Assembly: GCF_002234675.1 (NCBI RefSeq)
Contig: NC_019859.2
Location: 11,168,483-11,232,482 of the forward strand
Direction: 5' to 3'
Length of the DNA: 64,000 nucleotides
Source: Oryzias latipes
Lineage: Eukaryota; Chordata; Actinopteri; Beloniformes; Adrianichthyidae
The translations under genes were made by a program, and so were the position numbers. Positions 1-15,402 of the stretch are shown here, piece by piece (within the stretch, counting starts at the first letter, position 1; every line of letters starts with the position of its first letter). The notes beneath the pieces are model-generated. The model had not been told where the DNA came from. It worked only from the letters and a program-made list of their open reading frames with translations, and did no database searches.

Positions 1-508
1 TGTATGCAAAAACGCTGTTGTCAGCTGGTGGTGCATTTACAATCAGAAACACAGTCTGGATGTTTTGTCATGCAGAGCTTCTACTGTGCTTGAGAAGAAA
101 GTTCTCAACATGGTGCATTTTTGAGTTTTTGGCAGTATTTTGTTTCAGATTACTGGTTATACTGGCTGATACACTGCTCAAAGCTCAAATGAACCTACTT
201 GAGTTTATATTGACAGAATTTAATCCCAAAACGTAAGAATTTATTTCCAGCTATGAAAAAAAAATCACTCTTTTTGCTTTCAAGTTGATGCCAAATTAAT
301 TTTGGAGCAGATGTGTCTTGATACATATTTGTATCAATAAGATTAAGCTGTGAACATTGATCTATCAAGAATCTGTTTAGAATTAGTTACTAAAAAGACA
401 AAAATGTAATATTCACCTCCACATAAATCCAAACTGCTTAGTGGGTTATCATGCCAACATATCAGCACATTTAACATATTTCACTCTTTGTTTTGAGCTC
501 TTTCTTTT
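1..508. other. kit intron sequence, no gene
   Basis: This is AT-rich DNA with no conserved coding segment on either strand. By position it belongs to the intron that precedes the first visible kit exon at 6427. It ends with the left copy (489-508) of a 20-base target-site duplication that flanks the LINE insertion to its right. Confidence 0.6.
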
Positions 509-979
509 TTTTTTTTTCAAAATTGTTTTTATTGGATTTTAGAGCAGCAATAGTAAACACATGATAACAACAATGATTACACTTTTTTTTCCCTCCCCCC
601 CATTGAAACCTAGAACAAAAGCAAAAAAAAAAAAAAAAAAAACGAAACAGAAAGGCAATACACATCCCATCACTAAGCCTAATATACACCAAAGACTTAC
701 AATAATAGTAATGAATCATTAAAATTAAGAAAATAAAATGGCAGCACAACATGTGTGATATATCAAAAGAAACTCTCCAGGGATCACGAATAGGAGATGT
801 GTAAAGCATTAGAACACACAAAGAAAAAAAAAAAAAAAAAGAAAAAAAAACATAAAGAGGGTCTTCATAAATAGAGAACAAATAGTTCAGGTCAGTGATA
901 TTTTAAAGTAACAATGAGTGAGCGCAAACGAAATAATCGAAATACCTAAAAGTATATTTTTTAGGAAAATGAGAGCCAG

Positions 980-1778
980 CTAGGTGGGTATGTTACGTGA
1001 TTGTAAGGTGTTAACATGTCCAAAAAAGGGTTGCCAAATTTTAAAGAACTTGCCCGTGGCACCACGTAGAGTAAACTTAATCTTTTCAAGTTTACTATAG
1101 TGCAAAACATCCTTGATCCAGATTTCTAACGTAGGAGGACAGGGAGACTTCCAACACAACAAAATCCTGCGTCTTGCCAAAAAAGTGAGAAATGCCACAA
1201 AATCAGATTGTAGTGTTGGCAAGTTTGTCATATTGGGGATGACCCCAAACAAGGCAGTTAACGGCTCAGGTTTGAGGGGCAATTTGAGGGTCTGCGATAA
1301 GAATCCGAAGACGTTAGTCCAGTATTGTGCAAGTGATGGACATGACCAAAACATATGAGTAGAAGAGGCGGGGGAGTAGTGACAACGATCGCATTCAGGA
1401 TTAATATCTGGGTATATCCGAGAGAGTCGAGATTTAGTCCAGTGTGTTCGGTGCAAAACTTTACATTGAATCAATCCATGTTTAGCACACAATGAGGAGC
1501 TATGGACACGCTTCAGGATTTTGTCCCAAAGGTCGTCCTGGATCACAAAACCCAAATCCTGTTCCCATGCCATTTTGACCGTCGCAGTTGAAGACATAAA
1601 ACATATCCTCTCATACAGACATGATATCATCCCTTTTGATAGTGGTGGTGGAATCAGAAGATTGTCAAAATCATGGTCGGGTGGTCTGGATTGAAACTGG
1701 TGAGTGTTTTCCTTGACAAAACTACGGATTTGTAAGTAGCGGAAAAAGTGGTTCTTTGGAAGACCAAATTTGGAAGTA
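980..1778 (-). pseudogene. LINE ORF2 C-terminal remnant
   Basis: An open stretch of about 216 codons from 1630 to 980, with its frame recognisable upstream to 1778, encodes the end of a LINE ORF2. It has the Trp-rich RVT-zinc-knuckle pattern HMFWSCP followed by conserved hydrophobic and basic residues (FLARRRILLCWKSP). No reverse transcriptase catalytic motif is present. It is part of the LINE at 509-4219 and has no independent promoter that I can see. Confidence 0.8.
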
Positions 1779-2854
1779 CCGTAATTCTCGGACTATAAGC
1801 CGCTACTTTTTTCCTGCGCTCACAGCCCTGCGGCTTATTCAGTGTCGTGGATTTTCTTGGTGGCCGCCATGTACGGACTTCCGGATTCAGTGTATGTTTG
1901 AATTTTCTATCTAACACCAACCACAAGTCATTTGTTTTTTAACAAACTAAGCAGCCAAACAGCATGGATGTCACTTCAGGTCTTAGACACTTCAGTCATG
2001 GTTCAAAAAACGAAACACGCATGCCCGGCCGCATCCCAGAATCCTTTGGTGCCGTTTGACCCAACGTGCACGTGATCGCCGCTACAATATGATGCAGCTT
2101 TCAAGTTAAAAGCAGCGTGAAAAAATCCACCATCACCAACGGGATTGGAAAAGCCGGTCGGCTGCGTGACGGAGAGAACAGCGCATGTGTGAATAACATC
2201 AGCCTTTATTTTGTCAGGACACGACTGGAAACACAAATCCACGTGGTCGTTTTAACGGTTTCTGAGGACTGACCGGAATTTTGCATTGAAAAGCTCACAG
2301 CCTCCGTGTGAGCTGGAGACATGTTCTCCTGGCTGCTGCTCGTTCACATAGAGCTGCGGGGCCAATGGCAGTCTGATGGCTCCCACACGTAACAACGCAT
2401 CCACCCCTCATCCACAAAACGTACAGTTTTAAGTCCGATTGCTCTGCACAGACACGATTTCCTCCTCCCTGTAGCCGCCCTGGCCAAAGGTGAGAAGATA
2501 GGAAGGGGGGCGCGCAGGGCGAGCGCGGAGCTCAGAGGCGTCCGCGGAACTTCTGACGCACGCGCCGCGCTGAAGCGCTGGTATCGCGCTGAGGCGCGCG
2601 CTTTTCAGTCGCCGCTGCTTTTTTTATTTTACTTTTTTTTTTTTTTTTTAACCAGCCCTGTTAGTACCATAATGCTGCCGCGGCACAAGCGGAAGGAGAG
2701 CTGTTCCTTTTCACCCCTCCATGCACTGCTGCTACTTGCTCATTTTTAAACACGTACAACAGTGTGACGAGCCGGGCGTTGGTCCCGCCTTTAGCCCCTA
2801 AGACTCATGGGAAATGGGGAATAGCGGGTGTAAATTTCCTCATCATAACTGAGG

Positions 2855-2946
2855 GATGTAATGTTGATTATATGGTTACTGTTTGTAATTTTATGTGTGA
2901 TACCTAGATTGTCAATAAGTAAAAAAACTAAAAAAAATAAATAAAC
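2855..2946 (+). mobile_element. Very short LINE 3' end insertion
   Basis: Ninety-two bases ending in an A-rich tail are bracketed by the direct repeat CATAACTGAGG at 2844-2854 and 2947-2957. The motif before the tail (GTGATACCTAGATTGTCAATAA) resembles the one near 3650-3690, suggesting that both are 3' ends of the same LINE family. It codes for nothing. Confidence 0.6.
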
Positions 2947-3169
2947 CATAACTGAGGAACTTGTGAACAGAATAGAGGTCCATGCTGTTTGGCAAATGTG
3001 GGCGTATTCACATGCATGAGCCTGAGGCAAAGCTGACTCCTCCCACAGTGTGGTAATGAACTTTACCCATGCTGGGAGTCAAGATGTTGAGTTGTCAGGT
3101 TTAACGGCTTATATTATGATGCGGTTTGTGTATGTACAAAAATGGTTAAAGACGTGAAAATGGTCGGGT

Positions 3170-3817
3170 GCGGTGTGGGTACCGGATGTTCTCGGGTTGC
3201 CGGATGTTCTCGGGTCCTTCGGGGGTCCTTCCAATGAGTTATATCACTAGAGGAGACATCACGAGGAGAGCACCGCCATCTTGGTGAGGTCAAGTTTTGA
3301 AGACCAAACCACTTTTTATAACATTTAATAAAGAGCTCTGTTTTTACTTTCAATCAGTTCATTATATGAAAAAGAAGAATGGCTTGAAATTGCTTAGTTT
3401 TGTTCAGAAGTACAAACTTCACGAGTACCCCTAACTTAACTAGTATTAGACTATTTAGATTTTTTCTATGTTCCTTTATTTTATTTTACTCATGTTTTTA
3501 TTTATTTGTGTATTATGTTCATTGTTTCTTTTTTTCCCCTCTATTCTTTATTTTCTATGTTAATATTTTATGTTTGGCAATGGTGACTGATCTTCGAGGC
3601 AATATTGATTACATTGTTATTGTTCGTTGTTAACGTTAATGTCATTGTTAATGTATGATACCGCAATTGTCAATAAAGTTTTTTTTAAAAACTTAGCGAC
3701 GTTAACTCATTGGTCGTGGCAACTTACAGCCAATCAAATAGTGTGACGTCATCATTGGTCGAAGGACCCCGAAGGACCCCGAGAACATACGGCAACCCGA
3801 GAATATCCGGTACCCAC
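3170..3817. mobile_element. Inner inverted-repeat element with long arms
   Basis: The arm at about 3174-3235 (GGGTACCGGATGTTCTCGGG, then a second CCGGATGTTCTCGGG unit) is matched on the opposite strand by about 3765-3812, giving imperfect arms of roughly 55-60 bases. The inner ends share a CCAATGA motif. The middle contains an AT-rich segment ending GTCAATAAAG plus T and A runs near 3670-3690, probably a LINE 3' end inserted in turn. This is a nested insertion inside the element at 1779-3861, or possibly a composite part of it. Confidence 0.55.
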
Positions 3818-4239
3818 AGCGGCTTGTAATCGGGTGCGCTTTATAGTCCGGAATTTGCGGTAAACGTGCCCTCAATATAGAGGTCCTTGAGCGATCTGAT
3901 ACCCAAGGAGACCCAAACGGAGAATGCTCCATCCACTGTTGAGGGCCGAAATGAAGGGTTCTTTGCAATGGGGAATTGTAAGGAAAGAGATTTTATTTTA
4001 AAGTAACGTCTAAATTGATACCAAATTTTCAATGTGGCTTTGATAACAGTGTTATCGTGATATTCAGGGCTCGGTAATTGCTTAGGAGCATAGATTAGTG
4101 ATTTTAAAGAAGACGAGACACAAGAAGAGGCCTCAAGGCTCAACCATGCTGGGGCACTCTTTCCATCTGCCTGTAGCCAATACCTAATGACGCGAAAATT
4201 GCATGCCCAGTAACAAAACTGTTTTGAGCTCTTTCTTTT

Positions 4240-4545
4240 GGATTTATTTTTCTAGTAGTGCAAAACAACTAATTACATTTAATCTGTTACAGACAAAAAT
4301 AAAGAAAATCTGATTCGTGATAAGCTGGTGCTAGTAAACCAGCACCTTGAAAATCTAATTGTGAAGGTGACTAAACTGATAACCCAGCAGGAGCTAAAAT
4401 CAATCAAGCAGTAATAATCATTGAGATTTACTAGCTTCTGAGTTCAAGGTCTAATAAAAGGTGAGATAATGGCATGACATCATTTAATGCTGATGAACTG
4501 CACAGTGTGCCTGATAAAAGGTATCAGCTGCTTGAGACTATGTCA
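4240..4545. other. kit intron sequence, nothing recognised
   Basis: This is AT-rich DNA between the right LINE target duplication and the next inverted-repeat element. No open reading frame or known repeat motif stands out. Confidence 0.5.
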
Positions 4546-4546
4546 G

Positions 4547-6045
4547 CCTTGACCTCCTTAAAGATCCACTATGATGAAAACTGTGTTTTTAACATGTTCT
4601 TGTAGCATTTTTCTAATGATGATGGAGGACATATAAAAAGAAAATAAAGCTCAAAATTGCATTTCTGTGTATTTTTTAATTCAACTCTCGAATTAGGAGC
4701 ATAAGAAAAATGCCATTAAAAAGAGCGTATATGTGATCTTTACCCAGCCAATCAGCAAAGATCATCCTACATTATAAGCTTGTGCAACTTGACCAATCAG
4801 CAGAGAGCAGGGTCACATCAAATTTCCCTTTTTCTCCAAAGTCAGAAAAATGTGCTTTTGCAGCTCGGTTCACTGGACATTTTCAAAGGAATCGTCAAAA
4901 CTGACAATGGTAAGTTGATGAAACTCATACATTTTATTGTTGAATAGTTGTGTTAAGTGTTTACATATAATTTGTTCGCGGAGAATTTATTGAAATGAGT
5001 GAAAATATGGCATGAAAAATGCAGGCACCATATTTGATCATACGCCCTTTTCACTATAAACAAAATTTTACTTGGTATGTCTGTTTTTGGACATATGCCC
5101 TATGCATCTAAAAAACCATATTAGTGCATTTTCTTTATAAATAAAGAAATACAACTTAGCATATTATTTTTTAATGTTGCCAAATGTTTTATATCACTAT
5201 ACAGTGATTCAGAGAGAATTTAAACACTGTTTTTAGTTTATGAATAGTTAAAAAGCGTGATTTTTGTCAGTTTATGATGTTATGACAGTTGTTTTATTGC
5301 ATGTGTTTAATTTTTAGCTTCCATCAATCTTTTATGGCAAGAGGAGGGAGACTGCTGTTGTGCCAGTCCACCCTGACATTAGTGATGATGATGAGGATCA
5401 AGATGATGATGTGTCAGACCCCGACTTCATCCCACCCACCAACAACCAGGACATTCCCAGACCCTCACACACAGTTGTGTGAGGGTCTATTCAACACTTT
5501 TGTTATCAGCACTTTTTGTTATTAGCACGTTTATGTTCTAAAAGTGATGTTCAAATGTTCAAATACATAATATGTGTTTTTCTTATATTCATATATATAT
5601 GTATACTTATTGGAATTTGTTTTCCCACTCACGGTTAAGTGACCAAATATGGTAACTTCATTGGCATTGATTTTCTACATGAAAATAAAAAAAATTGAAA
5701 AATGTCACCAATGATATGAAGTCTTGTTATGTTTTCCAATAACACTCTAAGGTTGAATTTTTGAATTTTAGAGTATTTCATTGAGTGCCCTATAAAGGGT
5801 TAACCAGTTGTGAGAGGCTGTAAGCTAGCAGAGAGCGTGTAAACAGAGAGCTCTCAGCAACAGGTAAGGAAAAGAGGGGTGGGGTCGCTCTGCACCAGCA
5901 TTCCCGCCTACAAGTCAGATGTGAATTTCTAATAAACTCCTGTCGCTCTGCAGAAATTATGTCCCAGGAAAACAGCACAGGTTTTTTTTGGCTAAAAACA
6001 GCATAACCCTAATTTAAAGACCACTGGGAACGCTTTGAAAGTATA
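4547..6045 (+). mobile_element. Inverted-repeat element (copy A), interrupted by a piggyBac-like fragment
   Basis: The left part (about 4555-4720) and the right part (about 5800-6040) resemble the two halves of a family seen again at 27725-28262 and at 58530-62650. Shared motifs are TTCTTGTAGCATTTTT near one end and GGCTGTAAGCTA, GAGCTCTCAGCAA and CACTGGGAACGC toward the other. The family carries short imperfect terminal repeats of the form AAGAnCCACT. In this copy about 1 kb of foreign DNA separates the halves. Exact outer ends are uncertain. Confidence 0.55.
4913..5482 (+). pseudogene. Decayed piggyBac-like transposase N-terminus (two exons)
   Basis: An ATG at 4913 is followed directly by a splice donor (GTAAGT). 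After an AT-rich intron and a TTTTTAG acceptor, a second exon at about 5317 continues the frame with MLPSIFYGKRRE and then an acidic run (DDDEDQDDDVSDPDF) before a stop near 5482. A short basic start followed by an acidic domain fits the N-terminus of piggyBac-type transposases. No DDD catalytic domain follows. The sequence CCCTATAAAGGGTTAA at about 5787-5802 resembles a piggyBac right end with its TTAA target, but I could not find a matching left end. Family assignment is an inference from composition and layout. Confidence 0.4.
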
Positions 6046-6426
6046 TCACAGCATGTGTTTGATTTCTGCTGAACACGTGGAAACCCTTGACTGTAGAGGA
6101 GATTTTTGTTCCCAACCGATTCCTGCAATTGCTTTCTTAATTCCCTTTATCATATTAACGGCATGTTGGATGGCATTTCAAGAGCTATCAGTTCTGCTAA
6201 CTTCAAAGCTGTCACAAGCACAGCTGTAAATTCCATTCAAATCAAGTTTAAAGATGTCCTACTTCCTCCAAATTACGTTGTTTTTTGTTTACCTGTCGCT
6301 TTCACTTGTAAACAGGCCTGCAAAAGAGTCTCACCTGCCTTATTTCACAGGAAGGAAGAGTATTTGACAGCTGCAGCAGCCAGGCGCAGGTTCAGAGCTC
6401 ACGTCTACATTTGTTTGTGTTTGCAG

Positions 6427-8102
<1,676 letters not shown>

Positions 8103-9105
8103 CTGCAACATGATCACACATGCAACCTCTGCCACCTCCCTGCTCCAATCCAAACTCCTTTTCCTTTACTTCCTCCTGGAAAGCGTTGCTAGGAGACTAT
8201 GCCATCAGTCATCAAGTGGAAGCAGGACTCCTTTCAGTGATGAGGCAACTTCATCATCTGTAAATGAAGATGCCAAATTCTGGCTCTCAGACACAGTGTA
8301 CATATTCCTGTCTGCTGTGGGCTCCCAAACTCCTCTTCCCATCGACATGTTTATCGTAATGGTAGATGTTTCAGGTGCATGTCTATTTAAAGCAGACTGC
8401 AGCACTAACCAGCTATCAGAGACATCCTCCATCAGCAGCTGGGAGGAGTTCAGGTTCACATTCATCGCATTCTTAGATGCTCTGAACAACACAAAGCCTG
8501 CAAGTGCATGTAAATACAAATCCACATCTGAATATACAATACATTTGTGCGTGGAGATAATGGTGTGACTATCAGACTTCTAGATGTTTATTTTCCCCAT
8601 TTTACATCACTAATTTTTGTTTTTTATCAAAGAGATGGACACAGAATTAGATGAAACATGGAAGTATTATTTTAGTTTCTCTGCAAAATAGTTGCAAGAA
8701 TGTTCCATTTCAGTGTGTTATCCCTGGGTTTGTGCACCCTGTATCAAACAGACACTATAAAACTAACAAGTCTTAAAAAAATGAACATGCAATGACTGTA
8801 GAACAGCAAAAATAAGCCATAAGCATCCAGTTCCCACCTGTTCATTGTATATTTTCCACTACCGTGGCTGTATTTTATTTTGACATATTTTCTTTTAAGG
8901 CAATACGTAGTTTTAGGACTAAGTGTGTGCTTTGTGTTGTCCAAATGTATGCAATGTAAATACAATAGAGACGTGCCTTTAGTTTTTGTCTTCACATTGG
9001 ATTTGTTTGTCTGTGACGGTGTTAAGCCTCAACACTGTGGCTTTGAGGTCCTTCCAGTTTTTATACGGTTCTTTTGACTTGTAATAAAGTACCTCTGAAG
9101 ATGGG
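8103..9105 (+). other. kit: kit 3' UTR with poly(A) signal
   Basis: About 1 kb follows the stop with no further conserved coding. AATAAA at 9083-9088 is the likely polyadenylation signal, which would end the transcript near 9105. The open frames in this stretch have no recognisable homology. Confidence 0.75.
9083..9088 (+). terminator. kit: kit polyadenylation signal AATAAA
   Basis: This is a canonical hexamer about 980 bases after the kit stop codon. The next gene's signal, on the opposite strand, lies only about 165 bases further on. Confidence 0.7.
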
Positions 9106-9229
9106 ACCTACACTTGATTCATCTTCGGTCACATTCTGGGATGTTTGTAGCAATGCACCAGCACCCACAAACCCCTAAAACCAGGAGGGTCATCTAGAAA
9201 GTGAACTGCATAAAGGAGGAGGAAGGGGC

Positions 9230-12251
<3,022 letters not shown>

Positions 12252-15200
12252 TCACTGCTGGTTGTTGACGGTGTCAGGCCTGTGCAATGAGGAGGATTTC
12301 GGCTGTTTCTGAGGCTGTGGTTTCAGCTGATGCTGGTGCCTCTGGTGGTGAGATTGCGGTTGTTGCTGCCTTTGCTGTTGGTGCCTTTGCTGTTGCTGCT
12401 GTTGTTGTTGGTGTTGCCTTTGCTGCTGTTGTTGTTGTTGCTGCTGCTGCTGCTGCACTGGCTGTTGCTGCTGTTGCTGCACTGGCTGTTGCTGCTGAGG
12501 AAGTGTGGCCTGGGTGAAAGTTCCTTGTTGGTGGAGTGGGAAAGCTGCCCGCAGGATCAGCTGTGCAGACTGGTTACTGTGGAGAAGATGGGTGCCCTGA
12601 TGACAGAAAACAAAAACACAACATTTAAAAACAAAAACCCTTTTTTCCAATAGAAATAATCTCTCCCTCAAATAGAATAGAATAGTACAGAACTTTATTA
12701 ATCCAACAAAGGAGACATTACCTAATGCTAACAGTTTAGTGTACAGAGGTCAACAACTGTTATAGTTAAAAATATTTATTAAGACCATTTTGTAGCATTA
12801 AGGCACCAGACCTGTTCAGAAAAAAACCCAAACCATAATATCATCAGTTAAAAACACATTGTTTTGATACCTGCAGGAATTGCTGTTGTTGTTGCTGCCC
12901 CTGCTGGTTGTTCTGTGTCACTACAGAGGTTTGGTTTTGGCTGTCAGGCTGACCTTGGGGTTGTTGGGCAGGTTGAAGAGTCAGGGTTTGGGTCTGGCCC
13001 CCCTGCTGAAATGAAAAAACAAGAGAAAATATTTATGTACATAAAATATTTATTATACTTTTAAAATAAAAAAAAATGCATTTTACTCATTTTGTACAAC
13101 TAGTCCAGTTTTGTTCTGTTTTTTCAGGACTAACATCCCAAATATTCATGAATTTGAACTTTCAATAGATTTTGGAAAGGGGATCACATGTTGGCCCACT
13201 CTAAAAAATGACAACTACTCCTTTTCGTCAGCCTCACATCAAATTGCCACCCCAGATTTCTCCAAACGTACCTGCTGCCCACCAAAGGGGTTGTAAGGAG
13301 TTACAACCGGTCCCATGAACATAGACGGCACCATAACTGCACTGCATGCATGCATTGGAGCGGTCACCAGCTTGGTCACCAGCTGCTGCCCTGCAGGGAA
13401 TCTGGAACAAAGGAAGGAATGTGACGGAAATGTCTATGATGGCTCTAACAGAGTTCAGAAATCTGGTGACTGAGGAGCATACGTACCTAATCTGACGGTC
13501 CTGTGTGAAGGTGGCTACAGCTGCGCCTTGCTGCGTGTTGTTTTGAGCTAGGCTGGTGCTGATCTGCAGCACGTTTGGCTGCCCTGGCTGGGAGATCATC
13601 ATGGCGCTGTACAGGGGAGCAGGTACTGAGCCTTGGTTCTGTGACTGGGCCTGTGAAGACTGCTGGGACTGTCGCTGAGGCTGCAATGGGACAGAGGAGA
13701 ACTTCCCATTAGATCCAGTGAAACAAAAATGTTCCACCTCATCTCTCAATTGAACTAGTTAGTTTGGAAAAATGGTTAAATAGATGTTTGTTTTTTTAAT
13801 GCAGACTGTAAGTCAAAGAACACAAAAAAACAACTAGTCCCTTCAGAAAAATAGCATTTCTGATTAAAAATCTCAGTATTTACACATGAAATGCATATTG
13901 TCTCAACTTGGCAACTGTTCCGATGTTGAAAAAAATACATTACTGCTATTAAAATGGTACAAAGTCGGAGCAGGTCAATTGGTCAAAAGCAGGTGCAACA
14001 CACTGGAAAATGTGGGGTTCAGCATCAATTGTGCACATGTAAACTAGGGAATTTGGGGTCTTTTCCCCACACGGTTTCAGATCATCTGTGCGCACGTCTC
14101 CCACCTGTGCCGCCGTGTTGGTCTGCTGCTGTATGCTTTGTTGATGCTGAGACGGCTGCTGCTGAATGGTGAGCTGAAGAGTTCCTGATTGGACGGAGTT
14201 TACTGGGGTTTGCTGCACCTGACCAGCCAAAGGAGCCGTCTGCGGGACTGCCCCTGCCTGAGAGAGCGGTACATTTACCGTTCCGCCCTGCTGCTGCTGT
14301 AACATCTGCTATAAGACACAAATTGGCAGTGGTTCGATGATTTGCACTTACAGTAAATTATGCCTTTTTCCCCCTTTAAACTAGTCAATTTAGAGATAAT
14401 TATCTCTCCAAGATGAACATTCAAGTAGTGAAGGGTTTGCTGCTGTCTTTTCTTCTTACCAGAAGTTAAATACATTATAATTTACTGTCATCCAGATTTA
14501 GGTCAGGCTAAACCAGGTACGATTAAAAAGGACAAAGCCAATTCCCAGTACTGCTCTCAGAGAATAACAGTTCTGTTCAATCAAGCAATTTAAAAAAAAA
14601 TGCATTCAGCTATTATATTGACACTGTTATTTTCTGTTGTGTCTCTGTCTTTTTTATGTCGGTGATGTTCAGTATTTTGCCTAATTCAGTTCACATTTTT
14701 TTTCCACTACTTCCATTTAGACTACTTTAACTAAACATGTTTTGTTTACCAATTTAACTTGGGAGGGGAAAGCTCAAAAAGTAAGAGGAATTACCTAAAA
14801 ACTGCCTAAAAATCCTAATTGCCTAATCTTAGTTTTATTCTAGGTAAGAATGACTTCTGGTTCAAAATTGTATGGAGCTTACAACAGAGCAAAACAAAAA
14901 ACCCAAAATGACAAATAAATCTGTCTCGCAACCTTTCTTCTAAAGTAAACGTCATGTTTGAAGAACGTTTGTGCGGCCCACCTGTATGCCCTGCCCTTGG
15001 ACTCTCTGGAGCTGCTCTTGGATGTGCCGGAGCTCTTCCTGCTGCCGCTGGATGTTCGCCTGGATCATTCTGGTCCTCTGCTCCAGCTGCTCCTTAAGGT
15101 GCTGCATGGCGTTAACCTGCGCTGTAAACTCCATGGCAGGCTAAAGACATGGAAGGAAGAGGATGAAACACACACTTGCAGGAGAATTAATGGCACTTTA

Positions 15201-15363
15201 TATGAAACGATGAATATTTAGTGATATGAATATTTAATACTCTATTGTCTGAGAAAAGTAATTGCAGTAAGTTTATTACATTTGTAAACAATGAGGATTT
15301 ATGAGTTTTAAAACATAATTTCAGTCTCACCTGTACATTTGTCTGAAGTTGTTGTGTTTGTTG

Positions 15364-15402
<39 letters not shown>

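Larger units (their letters stand above)
1779..3861. mobile_element. Non-autonomous DNA transposon with terminal inverted repeats, inserted in a LINE
   Basis: The left end begins CCGTAATTCTCGGACTATAA and the right end, on the other strand, begins CCGCAAATTCCGGACTATAA. These imperfect inverted repeats extend into a subterminal CGGCTTAT/CGGCTTGT motif. A TA lies outside each end, consistent with a TA target duplication. The LINE ORF2 reading resumes on both sides, which shows that this 2.1 kb unit landed in the LINE afterwards. No transposase is recognised inside. The interior carries a CpG-rich stretch (about 1960-2800), a 92-base LINE tail (2855-2946) and a second inverted-repeat element (about 3170-3817). 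The superfamily is uncertain; TA-target Tc1/mariner/pogo types are possible. Confidence 0.7.
509..4219 (-). mobile_element. 5'-truncated L1/Tx1-type LINE, split by a nested DNA transposon
   Basis: Reading right to left, 4143-3862 and then 1778-980 encode consecutive parts of the C-terminal region of a LINE ORF2, including HFFRYLQIRSF and a Cys/His zinc-knuckle-like stretch (CDRC...H...FWSCP). The poly(A) end appears as a T run at about 509-518. The insertion is bounded by a perfect 20-base direct repeat at 489-508 and 4220-4239 (core TTTTGAGCTCTTTC), the hallmark of target-primed reverse transcription. The LINE itself is only about 1.6 kb because 1779-3861 is a later insertion. The reverse transcriptase core and endonuclease are missing, so it is a dead 5'-truncated copy. 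Clade assignment to L1/Tx1 rests on motif resemblance only. Confidence 0.85.

Noticed and set aside
12287-12653. Val/Ala- and Leu-rich ORFs on the + strand opposite the clock C-terminus
   Set aside because: They are the reverse-strand reading of CAG/CAA glutamine repeats.
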